Source: Torreya grandis | Taxonomy: Eukaryota; Streptophyta; Pinopsida; Cupressales; Taxaceae | NCBI GenBank assembly: GCA_037957365.1 | Contig: JARHVA010001924.1 | Location: 1-64,000, forward strand | Length of the DNA: 64,000 bases | Direction of reading: 5' to 3' | Shown: piece by piece, positions 1 to 11,200 of the stretch | How the letters are laid out: each line of letters starts with the position of its first letter | How positions within the stretch are numbered: the first letter of the stretch is position 1 | The notes under the pieces: generated by a model | Database searches by the model: none | Told to the model about the DNA's origin: nothing | Seen by the model: the letters and a program-made list of their open reading frames with translations, nothing else | Translations under genes and position numbers: made by a program

Positions 1-320
1 CTACAAGAGTTGGAACTCCTCAATGAAAAATTATAGTAAGCCTTGAATTACCTATAGGCATATCAAAATAAACTCAAGAAAAAATACCAAAAGAAAATTT
101 AGGCTTTGGAGTTTGAATTAGGTGACCTGGTCCTCAAGGAAAATCATAATAACACTAATGTAGAAAGAGACAAGAAGGGAAATTTTGAAGCCAATTGGTC
201 GGGTCCATGCATCATTATTTCCAAATTTGGCTCTAGAGAATATAAGTTGGCCACACTTGAGGGATAATAATTGGATTATCTTATGAACATCATGCATCTC
301 AAGTGGTTTTATTCCTAGTC
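1..320 (+). pseudogene. Ty3/gypsy integrase C-terminal remnant (Tat/Athila-like)
   Basis: The plus-strand translation reads LQELELLNEKL, then FELGDLVLKENHNN, then GNFEANWSGPCIIISKFGSR, then EYKLATLEG and NIMHLKWFY. This is the usual end of a plant Ty3/gypsy integrase: a GDLVL motif, a W-x-GP-x-I motif, a G-x-YxL motif and a terminal N-x-HLK-x-Y motif. Integrase joins retroelement cDNA to host DNA in the nucleus. Only about the last 100 residues are present because the window begins inside the gene. Several stops (TAG and TAA) interrupt the frame, so it is dead. The integrase-end spacing and wording resemble Tat/Athila elements more than chromoviruses, and no chromodomain follows. The lineage is an inference; the identity as a gypsy integrase end is well supported. 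Confidence 0.85.
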
Positions 321-910
321 CCTGTATCCTCCATCTATAAGACCCATCCATCCCATCTGTATAAAAAAAATTGTCTAATGGTGAAAACTATCTCATTGGC
401 ACCTTGGGAAAGTACCATGGTAAAAACCAGCTCCCGAATCCATGGTAAGGACAACTTGGCCTTGGTATACCTAAGTGGGAATCTATAACAAGAAATCATG
501 TGTCTTTTATCACAAAAACAACAAAGGCTACTTCTAAGGCATTTATTAGAGAAATCTTCTCAAATCATCTACCTATCATTGGAGACATTATACATATCCC
601 CAAGTCCCTCTATCACCCCATCAATATATATCCACTCTTTTAGCCAAGATTCTTATGATAGATATGTCTCTTCTAAGCCTCAACCACTTCATGTCAAATC
701 TATGCCATCCATGCAAACATAAACTCCCACTATCATTAGCTAAGGTTAACAAAACATGGGGGTTACTATGACTCTAATTCTTAATAGGATAGTCCATGCA
801 TATTTATTTTTGGCTTTATGATTCAAACCTTGTCCATATGCACTAAATTCCCATATCACCTACAATCAGTTATCTATCACTACATCATTATCATCTATTT
901 TCCTAGTCGC

Positions 911-955
<45 letters not shown>

Positions 956-958
956 TAG

Positions 959-1037
<79 letters not shown>

Positions 1038-2821
1038 TATTTGCCAAAACTACATCGACTTGAGGTCTTTTAGACTATGTAGGTAGCACTTGGTCATGTT
1101 TTTGTGACCAAGGATAGCTCAACCACTATCACTCCCATCTCTTCATCATCCCCACCCTTGGCTTCCATCCCCATTTTTAACCATCTAGAGGATTGTAAAT
1201 GTTTTCTACTTAAGCATGTGTGTGTGTGTTTTGTGTGATTATTGTATTGATGTAAATGTGATGAAATTTTGTCTTTTATATGAGTTTACTTATTATATGT
1301 TTGTACATTTTGGGAATAAGGATGGTTGGGGTTGACCATCAAAGTAAATACTTATGAATGGCTCATCCCATTTTAAATGAAGTTCCCACTATGAATCTTT
1401 AATATAAATGTCATGGCATTGTTAATACCATTAAAATATCTCATAATGATGTGAAATTAACATGGATTGAATATATGCTTGACAATCTTCCCAAGCCCTA
1501 ATCCTACCAATCAATCCCAAGCCATATCCCCCTAAATACCATAAACCAAAACTTTCATATCCATCCTCATCCCATAGTCCTTCACTACAGTGATGCAGGA
1601 GTGCCAAACCATAAAGGACAATCATGAAATAAGATCCATATCAATTATACAAACATAAATTAACAAAATCCCATCATATGCACCCATCATAATCATATGC
1701 ACCCTAACAAGAATCACAAAAATATTCACATCGCTCATCACATAGTCCATATCATATAACAGCATAACATTGTAAATAAAATCAAATACATAACCATATT
1801 CATCATCATAATCACTAACATATCTATTAAACATCATAATGAGACATCATAACTAATGTATCCCATTTCACATATATCATAACATGAACTAATAAAAACT
1901 CAATCTCATCATCACAATAAATATCTCACAATCACATCATCATCACATTACATTTACCATAATTAACATAAAACATCACAACGTAATCATGAAATCATAA
2001 TATAAATCACCATAAATAATTACAAGTAGGAGACCATCATCATAAATATAAAGAACATAATCATCATGAGTCATTATGTAATCACATGCAATCACATCAA
2101 TATACATAACCATCATAGTACATGAATCTAAAAAGAATGAATCATCATATATATATAAGGTCTTCTATACAATATACAAAAGAATGTCTTCATATGAACA
2201 TCACAAAACTATCCATCATGGCTGAGGTGATGGTGGTGGCCTCGACCCTATACTCCTTGAGGGTTGTCTCACTAATGACTATCTCACCCAAAAAGATCTT
2301 ACCCTATGCTCTAAAGGTACTACTACCTCATAAAGAGTCCAATAATATTGAGCCTCCTATATCAATAACATAATTTGGTCCATCAACCCTATCCCTAAAG
2401 TCCTACACCTATAGCATCCTGAGCCCTCTCAGCCATAGATAGCTCCCATAAAAACCCTAAATCAATCCATGAAGTGACATCTACTATCTTGGGGACCCAT
2501 TTTCTTGTCCCTATAAAGTCACAATTTGTGACTATGCCTATTCAAGTTGGGTATCCCACTGATGTATCTAACTCTATAAACCTACTATCTCTACCTACAA
2601 CTAGGATAACTCACTCTCTCACTAAGCCACTTGTGATTGTAAGTTCGAAATCTATCCTTATGCTTAGGTCAGTCTCCCATCCTCCTATGCCCTCATGACA
2701 TGTAACTATGCATGAAGTTGGTCTCAATCCTGACTAATACCCCCAATCTCCACCACTCAAGCTTAGAGATCTACCTATAATCTAGAAATCAATGCCTCAT
2801 CATCAATAGATCAACTAGGGT
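321..2821. other. Non-coding spacer after the integrase end, CAT-rich
   Basis: About 2.5 kb with no convincing coding relic on the plus strand. It holds the (CAT)n microsatellite noted separately and a long ATCA/ATA-rich low-complexity tract around 1,640-2,110. On the minus strand, 2,380-2,820 may be the degenerate distal tail of the PMD relic, but I cannot identify it. The small open frames here look like chance frames in low-complexity DNA. Confidence 0.6.
911..1036. repeat. (CAT)n trinucleotide microsatellite
   Basis: About 42 near-perfect CAT units, interrupted once near 953-959 by TTAGCA. It is a simple microsatellite in non-coding sequence. Confidence 0.97.
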
Positions 2822-3057
2822 GAGATGGTCTTGCTCCTCTAGATATCTACCTAGGAATCTATGGTGCCTGAGATGGTCACACTCCTCTAGATGGCTACCT
2901 AGTAATCTATGGTACCTAAGATGGTCTCACTCCTATATATGGTTGCCTAAGAATCTATGGTACTTGAGATGGTCCCACTCCTCTAGATGGTTGCCTGGGA
3001 ATCTATGGTACTTAAGATGGACCTACTCTTATAGATGGTTGCCTAGGTGCTTGTACC
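2822..3057 (-). repeat. 48-bp minisatellite, five units, in frame with the PMD tail
   Basis: Five units start at 2,822, 2,870, 2,918, 2,966 and 3,014, exactly 48 bp apart, each built on AGATGGTCxCACTCCTCTAG and ATCTATGGTACCT. Because 48 is a multiple of three, the minus strand encodes a 16-residue unit (roughly PRQPSRGVGPSQVP plus two residues) in the same frame as the PMD relic. The last unit is slightly truncated. Confidence 0.93.
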
Positions 3058-3227
3058 ACTAATTGATCTAAACCCTATCCATGCCCATCACCCTATCCCT
3101 ACCCATCAACCCCACATCAATATCCATCATGTCCTATATTGGTCCCTATCTCCACTATCATGCCTTCTCTTGAATGCAAGGTCATCATCATAAGAGGCTA
3201 AGTTAACCACCTCAATACTCATCCCTA

Positions 3228-4233
3228 TGTTAGGTTGTGGAGCTAAAAGCTTCACCAAGATGCAAACAGGAGAAGTTATGGAGGATGCAGAGTTGCAGGG
3301 AGTTGCAAAATCAGTTACAGGGAAATCTGCATTGGTCTGATCAACTGACGTCGGTCAGATGGTAGTGAGGAAGCAACCAGCATTGGTTACCAGTCAGCCG
3401 ACATCGGTCATGGAGGAGCCGACGTCAGCAGCCTGTGCGTGAACAGGTAGTTTGCATGTTGATCCAAGAGAGTCTATTTTTGGACTGTTTGTTTGCATGT
3501 TGAAGGCTAGTCTTAGTCTTGAGTTATGTGTCTAATTATTGTAATTAGGTTAGTCTAATTATTTTAAGCATGAGATCTATATATGGACTCATGGGCTATA
3601 TTGTAAAAGTGTGCTAGAAAGCCATAGAGCTTTTAGAGAGAGCTAGATTAGCTCCTCTTAGTTCCAAAGGGGTGCTGAGAGTGTATGATCAGGGAGAGTT
3701 GTAAGGTCTATAAGGTCAAGGAGCTGATCCACCAGGGTACTAGTTGAAGAATCATAAGGACTTGGTGAGGCAAAGACAAGGGTTCTTCAGGGGTGTAGAG
3801 ATATCTACATGGTGAGTAAGGTCTAGTGATTTGCAGGTAACAGAGAGTAGGAGATCTACTTGGAGTACGGTTGTGTACTTGGTGAACTGGCAGCGCGTTA
3901 CTGACTGGTTGGAGAGGTGAACATCAATTCTGTATTGGAGTTGATTGTTGTGACCGAGAGAGAGAGGGAAGAAGGTCTTGAGGTGTGGTGAACCTTTGAG
4001 GTGGAGGAAGAAGTGTCATCTTCCTTATTGTATATTCTTCTGAGTGATTATTAATACAATTGTGTATTGTCTCTCAATTCCTGTGTTGTTTCATATTTCT
4101 AGTTACTTATTGATTTTGGTTAAATTCCATGTTTAGTTGCTAATACAAGAAGTAATCATATGTGCTCTATTTGAGGAGCAAGATCCTGACTAAGTAGGCA
4201 TCAGAGCATGTTTATTGTTCTAGGTCCCTGACA
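3228..4233 (+). mobile_element. LTR-derived insertion (solo LTR or internally deleted element), TSD CCCTA
   Basis: The 1,006-bp segment starts TGTTAGG and ends CCTGACA, and is flanked by perfect 5-bp duplications CCCTA at 3,223-3,227 and 4,234-4,238. It has a TATA-like stretch (TCTATATATGG near 3,574), and CpG-containing TGACGTC motifs in an otherwise CpG-poor window. Near its end is GGCATCAGAGC (4,197-4,207), resembling the tRNA-iMet primer site TGGTATCAGAGC. Just before that, GATCCTGAC resembles the true terminus GTCCCTGACA. The best reading is a 5' LTR of about 960 bp plus primer site fused to the last few bases of the 3' LTR. A solo LTR with an accidental primer-like motif is the alternative. 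The retained CpGs suggest a relatively young insertion. No coding sequence is present. Confidence 0.85.
4197..4207 (+). promoter_or_regulatory. tRNA-iMet-like primer binding site
   Basis: GGCATCAGAGC matches the plant copia/gypsy primer site TGGTATCAGAGC at ten of its last eleven positions. It lies about 26 bp inside the right end of the insertion, which is unusual for a clean solo LTR. Confidence 0.55.
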
Positions 4234-5541
4234 CCCTACCACCACTCTTGATACTTGGTTGTGACCCTTGGATCTATTATAAATATCTTAAAACCCCATT
4301 GGAATGGTGCCAAATCTTGATAATTAGAGACAGTATCCAATCTTGCCACTAGCTTCCCCCAATGTGGCCTCTCCCACACACTCCATGAAAATATATGCTC
4401 AGGATTAGGAATATCCTAAACAAAACCAAATTTGTGATAGAATCGATCTAGTCTATATCTCTCAATCACATAGTCCCATCTCCCAGTGATATAGTAGGGG
4501 GTCAACATGAACTAAGTACATACCTCATCTCCCCACCCAAATGCAATGCCTCAATATGGCATCCAAGTAATTTGCTCAAGTCACAAGCTATCAAATGTCT
4601 CTTTGTAAAAATTCAAATCCCTTGCATGTTCCTATACCACACCTACCACCACACACCATCAACATGCCATCACTTATCCTAGATCTAAATCAACGAGAAC
4701 CCCTAATGGCCACTAAATCACAATGTTCTCCTAGCTCCATATCTACAACAATAATAATGGATTAAAGCTCCATTCATCCTTGTAAGTATCAAGATGTATT
4801 TCCCTATATAAGTGAGCTAGCACAATAGGTCCCCATGTAAATACTTAATGATCACGACCATATTTTCCACCACCTCTCCTAAGACAAGATGAAACCATCT
4901 CCCTCTTTTATTTGATAGTAGAATGCTAGATATAAGATCCATAACCACTAGTGTTAGTCTATCCAAAGACCCATCCTACTAGTATCGATCAAGGTCAATC
5001 GATCTATCATACACACTAATTTGTAAACTACCACCTAACTACTACAATGTTCAAATCACCATCTGTGATCCCCAGTAGATCCTAACACCAGTCATTAATA
5101 AACAAAAAATTCTTATAAACATCCTCTAAGGTAATGGTCATCTCCCTAGTGACAAAATTAAATGAACTAGTCTTTGAGTGCCACCACTTTACCAGTGCCA
5201 TGAGCAATGCTTAGTCAATCCAAATCAGTGGCATGGTCACTACATCATGTAACCCTATCATCTCTAAAACCCCCATACTCCTCATCTCTCACCCACCACA
5301 TCTCATGTAGTACCTCTGGGTGCCTCGATCGAGATGCCAATATGCCCAACTACTTCTTCATCATGAACACCTAATCAATCCACTCCTCTCCCCATTTTCC
5401 CTATTTACTTCATCTTATCATTATCCTACCCACTTAGCCTAATTATTTGACTAAAGACATATACTCGCTAACTAGTCTTCCCTAGTAATTTTGCCCACCT
5501 ATCCTATATGATGACCCTACTAATCTTTCTAAGTAACCCCT

Positions 5542-5815
5542 AGTAGTGGTATTGCAATACCACTACTTCTCAGTCATAGTATTGTAATACAACTATTACC
5601 CTCTCATAAGATTGCAATCTCATGATTCCCTAGTAGTGGGATTACAATCCTACTACTCCCTAATAGTAGGATTGTAATCCTGCTACTCCCTAGTAGTAGG
5701 ATTGCAATCCTGCTACTCCCTAGTAGTAGGATTGCAATCCTGCTACTCCCTAATAGCAGGATTGCAATCCTACTACTCCCTAGTAGCAGGATTGAAATCC
5801 TACTATCATCTATCC
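5542..5815. repeat. Palindromic minisatellite, 30-bp period
   Basis: Repeated units each centred on ATTGCAAT or a close variant. From 5,641 the period is exactly 30 bp (ATTxxAATCC blocks at 5,641, 5,671, 5,701, 5,731, 5,761 and 5,791); upstream units at about 5,555, 5,585 and 5,612 are more diverged. Most units are inverted repeats, and the one at 5,542-5,567 is a perfect 26-bp palindrome. The minus strand is open through the array and would encode a ten-residue repeat (SSRIAILLLG), but this is probably a by-product of the period. Confidence 0.9.
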
Positions 5816-5879
5816 CAATCTCACTACTCACATCTACAATAATATGATTATAGGCATAATTCATAGTCATAATATTCTA

Positions 5880-7660
5880 AGCATGTGATTACCTAATTAT
5901 TTTCTACCCTAAAAAGACCAAGATAATCAACAAAAAATAGAGAATAGGAGATACACTCACCAATTGTCTTACCTTAGGATCCTACTTATATGTCTAAACT
6001 CACTCATCATGATGTGAATATTGATAAATAAATTCCATGATTCTCAGCTCAAGCTCTAGATATCCACAAATAAGGAATGAATATGACCTCCCAAATGCAC
6101 CATTTGCCTATATCAAACCCCCTCTCCTAGCTAGCCTTCTTGTCTACCTAACCCAACCTAGATTCTTATCCTCTCCAATCCTAGCTAACCCTTATCACCG
6201 CCTTGCATGCTCATTTTCTGAAGGCATCATCCCAATCATTTGGTCACTCCATCATAATCCCTTACTCTTTCTTATCATCATCATAATATTGATCATTTTT
6301 AGCCTTGAGCTACACCTATCATATATTATCAAATCATCTTATCCTAGCCTATAGCTCTCCCTAGCATGCATCCTTATTTAGGATACATCTAAAGCTTATG
6401 GCCTTCTATTGTATCATGATCATGTTATAGTTAATTCCCATACATGTGTCCTTGCTTGGGATGCATCTACAACTATGACACACATCACCTCTATTCCCTG
6501 TGCATGTGTCTTTGCCAAGGGAATTGTTATAGATTTATAGTTCATTTCTCATGTCAACCTCATCCTCTTAATATTATATCCCACATCTAACATCCCAACC
6601 CCTTGTCTATCCATTACATCCCACCCCATGTTTCTTCTTTTGAGTAGCCATCTAGCTCATTCTTCTCTACATGTCCCCTTGAGGGGGAATCATATCCCTT
6701 CATATCAACAAATAACAATGACCCATGATATGGTTTTTCTTTGAAAAACCATTTCTCCTTTTTCTTCATCCAATCACAATTCCCTTTCAAAGAGGGGCAA
6801 AATGTATACACCTAAAATTGCTCACTCTATTACAACTACTAATTCCACTCATCTAATTTTATTCCATTAACTAATTCCCCTTCCTAGCCATAAATCAAAT
6901 ATCCCCTTCCATTAATCTACATTTCACTAACCTCATCCCATTATTCCATTAATTACCTCTAATCTACCATTATCCTAATCCAATTCCAATTATCTATTAT
7001 ATGGAAAAATTTTATTCCCATAACCCTACCTAACCACTTACTAGACTATCCCCTAGGTATTCCTACATCCCTAGAAATCCTAATCCTATTATTTAAATCT
7101 CTAAACATAAATTATTATCCACTAAACCTATCCCTAATCCCACTTTCCAATTAAAATTTCCAAAATAATCTATCTACCCACCCACCACCCTACACTAGCC
7201 TTTCCTAAACCCCTAAAACCCTATGAAGAGATCTCTATAATTAGAGAGTTATATAAATCTCTCCATTCTATCCCTCTTCCTCTATAATTATCTATTCTAG
7301 AGGATTACATGGAGTTAAAACATTCCATGGAAAATCCTCCATGCTAGACCTTGATCTTCCCTCCATGAATCTATAAAACCAACACACCCTCACTTGCTCA
7401 AGCTAATGAATGAATGGATGAATGAATGAATGAATGAATGAATGAATGAATGAATGAATGAATGAATGAATGAATGAATGAATGAATGAATGAATGAATG
7501 AAGTGAAATCATAACACAATAAAGTCATCTATCAAGCCTATCCAATCCATTGTCAAGCATCTATAAGCAATCCAACAAGCATATTCAAGCATACAAATCT
7601 TGGATTAGAGCTATGAGAAGGAAAGAATGATGGTAAGCATTCACACTACATTATAATTTA
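5880..7660. other. Pyrimidine-rich LTR-like tract with a TATA-like box
   Basis: I see no coding relic here. The tract is C/T-rich on the plus strand, with three diverged copies of a TGCATxCTTxxTTxGGATxCATCTA motif between about 6,360 and 6,500. TTATATAAATCTCTCC at 7,249-7,264 looks like an LTR core promoter and is followed by the tetranucleotide array. Position downstream of an integrase end and a PMD relic would suit the 3' LTR of that gypsy element, but I cannot define either LTR boundary. Confidence 0.4.
7405..7502. repeat. (AATG)n tetranucleotide microsatellite
   Basis: About 24 uninterrupted AATG units after one variant unit (GGATG). Confidence 0.97.
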
Positions 7661-8099
7661 CCTTTTATATCCCTTCCTATTAGTGTCATTATCTTTGGGT
7701 TTCCATTATCTCTTTGACAATATCTTTGTTTGAATCGTAAATGTGGTGCACATATATAAATACCCTATAGAAATAAAACATTGAATGTATTAATGTATAA
7801 AAGGGGGTAACTGAGCAATAATGCTAGAAGGTAGATCCAAAGATTTGATATTAAGGATATTCTCATTAGTTTAATCATCATTTGAATATAAATGGTTATG
7901 CAGTATATTACCCATAATATTTGGGTGTCCACTATAACTACATATGGAGTTTATATGATAATCGAATCATTATGATTCACAAAAGGGGATACTAGGTAAA
8001 GGTTCAAGGGTGGGTATTTTACAAACACAAAATTCTTAAAATTATTTGATATTATAAGGGTGATTATCACCTTTAATAATATATATAACATCTTTGTGG

Positions 8100-8770
8100 G
8101 GAAAATTTTCACATTGGCATGCAAAAGAGGTGATGACTCTCATACAATGCATCTAAGGTCAACGAAGTAATATATCATATGACACTGGAAAATTTAAGAT
8201 CATGACCTTGAATCTAACTATGATTGGAGGAACCATAATGGGAATCCAAATGAATTTAAGGGGAGGCATTTTTATTTGATCATAGCCTTGGCATGTACTT
8301 TGGGTAGATTTAAGGTTGCATTTAGGGTATCCAAGAGTCTTAGTGAAATTAAGAGAATCAATAAAAGTTCATGATCCTTCATCAATCAAAGCATGTTTGG
8401 ATTCAATGTCACCCATTTATAAACTAATTAATAAATGGGGATCATCTACAAGAATTAATATCTCATCAAGAATCATAGAATCAATAGGAAATTTAAGTTA
8501 AAGAGAATCACCTAGAGTTTATTTGGCTTGTATGGACATTACTTCACATTGGTGGAGAATATTATCCTTAGATATAAATAAGGTGTCTTCATGCCTTATA
8601 AGTAGAGGGCAAGAGATATTCATTTTGTATAAAATTTTCATTAACCATTTATGATGATGAGGGTAAGTCCTCATGAGTTCAATAAAATGAATTTAAGAAG
8701 GGAAGTGATAAATTTATGCAATGGGATATCATTCATCATATCCTAGGGGTATTGAATTGGATTGAAATAA
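8100..8770 (-). pseudogene. Ty3/gypsy aspartic protease relic
   Basis: The minus strand reads LMRTYPHHHKWLMKILYKMN, then HQCEVMSIQAK, then MGDIESKHALIDEGS, then TLGYPKCNLKSTQSTCQGYD, MPPLKFIWIPIMVPPI and YDILL followed by MHCMRVITSFACQ. This matches the plant gypsy protease layout: a short N-terminal block, the active-site loop (here IDEGS rather than DTG/DSG), a 'GxD-x-PPL-x-PI' block and an 'LLGRPWMH' block. It cleaves Gag-Pol polyproteins in the virus-like particle. Most stops are single substitutions (CAA or CAG to TAA or TAG). It is the downstream part of the minus-strand gag relic at 9.4-10.3 kb and 18.5-19.8 kb. The reverse transcriptase that should follow is not visible. Confidence 0.78.
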
Positions 8771-8825
8771 ACGTGCATAATAGTAAAGTAATTTAATATA
8801 TTTAAGATTTGAATTAAATTTAATA

Positions 8826-9285
8826 AAATAAACTATGTTGGTTTGATTTGGCTAATGTATTTTTACCAGGTGGTTCATAATGCATCAATTTATTTGATGT
8901 ATTTGTTTTGCATAAAATAAGTATAAACTACATGTATCAAGTTATTCGATGTAGTAACAATAAAAATAAGAATATAAATAGATAACATAGATTAGGTAAA
9001 TATATTTGATTCATATTTATGAATAACATATTATATAAATATGTTTAATTTAGTAGTAATATAATAATGAATATAAATAGGTTGCATCAAATTAGTTGAT
9101 GTAGTTTGTTTAGTTTTAGCTAACTATATCAGGCTATCTGATGTAGTAGCAATAGAGGGATTAAATCTAATAGATTGTATTGAGTTATTTGATATATCTG
9201 GGAGATAATTATCAAGAGAGATTGAAGTGGTTGATGCAATTTGAACTATTAGAATGAGTGTGACTATATCAGGTCAGTATATACT
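8826..9285. repeat. Palindromic array P1 (ACTATATCA...TGATGTAGT family)
   Basis: About nine diverged units of roughly 40-60 bp. Each has a left arm like ACTATATCA, a short spacer and a right arm like TGATGTAGT, joined by A-rich linkers. The clearest copies are at about 8,881, 8,929, 9,084 and 9,122. The array sits between the gag and protease parts of a minus-strand gypsy relic. Confidence 0.75.
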
Positions 9286-9399
9286 TTTGTATGCTCAACA
9301 TCCATAAAATGAGATCTATAAGTTTATTGAGCAGTTTGATAAGTGGTAAATTTATTGTAAGTATAATTTGGATAAGGATAAAGTTAAAAGACTACATGC

Positions 9400-10334
9400 C
9401 TCATTTTTTTATGTTTACCACATTTTCATCATTGGTTAATAAATGAGGATCAACTGAGGTTTCAATAGCATTAGAAGAAAGAGGTAGAGTATTAGGAGGT
9501 TAATGACTAAAAGTGGGTCTTTGTAGATAGAAAGGTGAGAATTAGCTTGATTGAAAGCATCATGCTTAAATTCAAAATCATGGGATTTATATAGCTTGTC
9601 ATAGGCTTGTTGATGTTCATATATCATAGTTTCATGATTAGAATTGGGACCAAGGATAAATTTAAGTGTGAAGTTCCTAAGTTGTTTACATGTTTCATGA
9701 GAATATCCCCAAATTGTGTGATACCAAAAAACATTTTGGGGATCATACTAGTGTTTGTTATGAGGAATGGGGTAAATTTATCTTGCTAAAGTTTTAGGGA
9801 TACATTTTTGGATTTTTCTATGGAAAGAGGTTTATGAATGTCACATTATTTACATGTGATGATGAAAAGGGAGGAAACTAGGAGGAACTTTCCATGAAAG
9901 GCTGGGAAAGATTTTACTCATTAGATTCACTAGGAAGAATAACATTAATGGTGTGTATCAAATCATATGTATCCATAACACCATCATTAGTAACATGTTT
10001 GTTTTTAGATCTCATAATCATATTAGTTCTTGAGGTATGTTAGGAAGGCTCAAACTATCTTATGAGGAAATATTTGCATTTAGCTTGATCAAAGGCTTAT
10101 TCCAAATATTTTGGATAGAGAGTCTTATATTAGAGTTTAGGATGGAGATAAATAATAAAAAATGGAATATTTTTTCCTCTAACATTAGGGTTTTTTTGAG
10201 GGCCCTTAGGAAAAATACCTATGTATTTTTTTGGTGAATATTAAAAAGCCAGTTTCAAAATAGAGGCAAATCAAAGGGAAAGTAGTTTCATTAAGAAGGT
10301 GAATCATATGTGCCATATTATGGAGTTTTGAATT
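9400..10334 (-). pseudogene. Gypsy gag-region relic, downstream half
   Basis: The minus strand has long stretches whose only interruptions are mostly TAG. Examples are MRSKNKHVTNDGVMDTYDLI then HTINVILPSESNE (about 10,010-9,910), and HETCKQLRNFTLKFILGPNS then MIYEHQQAYDKLYKSHDFEF (about 9,700-9,540). I do not recognise a domain. Its strand, its position upstream of a gypsy protease, and the apparent continuation across the hAT insertion into 18.5 kb make a Gag or Gag-linker origin most likely. A captured host gene is not excluded. Confidence 0.5.
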
Positions 10335-10361
10335 TGGATTCCAAAGAGTGTCTAGTTCTAG

Positions 10362-11200
10362 AGGACTCTATCCATGGGATATAGATAGTATCCATGCACT
10401 ATGGATGATGTTTATGCCTTATGGACATCATCCACACCTAGTGGACACTATCCATGGGCTCTCAACATTATCGACATGATTTTGACACCATCCAAATGTT
10501 GTGTATAACATCTACACCCTCTATAAGACATCCATGAGTTATAGACATTATCTAGATCCCATGGATGGTTTTCAAAGTGTGTGGGTGTCATCTAGACCTA
10601 GTGGAGACCATCTAGATGGCATGGACATCAGCTAGACCTCATAGACACTATCTAGAGGGTGTGAACATTGTTAAAATATTGTGGATGGTATATAGAGCCC
10701 ATGGATAGTGTCTATATCTCATGGATAAAATCTAGAGCCTATGAAAATCATCCATAGGGCATGTACAATGTCTAGAGGTCGTGGATGCCAGCTACATGTC
10801 AAAGATGTTGTATAAAGGTCTTAAATTATTTCTATATATCATGGATAATTTTCAATGATATAGACACTATCTAGACCCCATGGATAGCATCTAGAATGCA
10901 TAGATGATGTCAAAAATAGGCGGATGCCATCCAAAGGGTGTGGACAATGTCTAGAGCTCATGGATGCCATTCATAGTGTATGGACAACATCCAAACCATG
11001 TGGGTGGTGTCTAGGTCTAGTGGATACCATCTAGAGGGGGCACACATCATGTAGAGCTCATAGACATCATTTAGAGGGCATGAATAGCATCCAAAGGGTG
11101 TGGACAGTGTTGAAAACCCATATATGACATCCAAAACATGTGTATGTTATCCAAAGGGTATGGGTGATGTTAAAACTCTATGGGGGAGTGTCTGGGACCT
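10362..11200. repeat. 20-bp minisatellite array A
   Basis: About 41 diverged tandem units with a firm 20-bp register. The consensus is near TAGAGCTCATGGATGCCATC, with a frequent variant CAAAGGGTGTGGACAATGTC. A few units are 19, 21 or 22 bp. It forms the left subterminal part of the hAT-type element and is related to array B. Confidence 0.92.

Larger units (their letters stand above)
2822..5330 (-). pseudogene. Plant mobile domain (PMD) protein relic, split by an LTR insertion
   Basis: The minus strand from about 5,300 down to 4,240 reads as a degenerate plant mobile domain protein (aminotransferase-like PMD, related to the MAIN and protein phosphatase 7 long-form group). Landmarks in order are MGVLEMIGLHDVV; WWHSKTSSFNFVTREMTI followed by TLEDVY (the hallmark W-x-TxTFHL-x-GEMTxTLEDV block); WGPIVLAHLYREIHL; NPLLLL-x-IWS; ITWMPY; YVIERYRLDRFYHKFGFV then DIPNPE; and DPRVTTKYQEWW. 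Numerous stops, many TAG, mean it is not functional. An LTR-derived element (3,228-4,233) interrupts it. Skipping that element and one CCCTA copy, the frame runs on into a Gly-rich tail (GDGHG) and a proline-rich tandem tail (PRQPSRGVGPS). PMD genes occur in hosts and as passengers of Mutator-like and gypsy elements; proximity to the integrase end favours a retroelement passenger. Confidence 0.8.

Noticed and set aside
1431..1837. Minus-strand open frames in an ATCA-rich tract
   Set aside because: Low-complexity Asp/Tyr/Met-rich translations with no domain; probably chance frames.
2820..3062. Plus-strand frame with Trp-rich 16-residue repeats
   Set aside because: The minus-strand frame continues the PMD relic, so the plus frame is a shadow of the 48-bp repeat.
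5542..5815. Possible CRISPR-like array of 30-bp repeats
   Set aside because: The units are directly contiguous with no unique spacers, and the context is plant transposon DNA.
5604..5870. Minus-strand frame with ten-residue SSRIAILLLG repeats
   Set aside because: It follows from a 30-bp palindromic minisatellite; no start context or family match.
7405..7502. Telomere- or centromere-like repeat
   Set aside because: AATG units match neither the plant telomere repeat nor a known centromeric satellite; a plain microsatellite.
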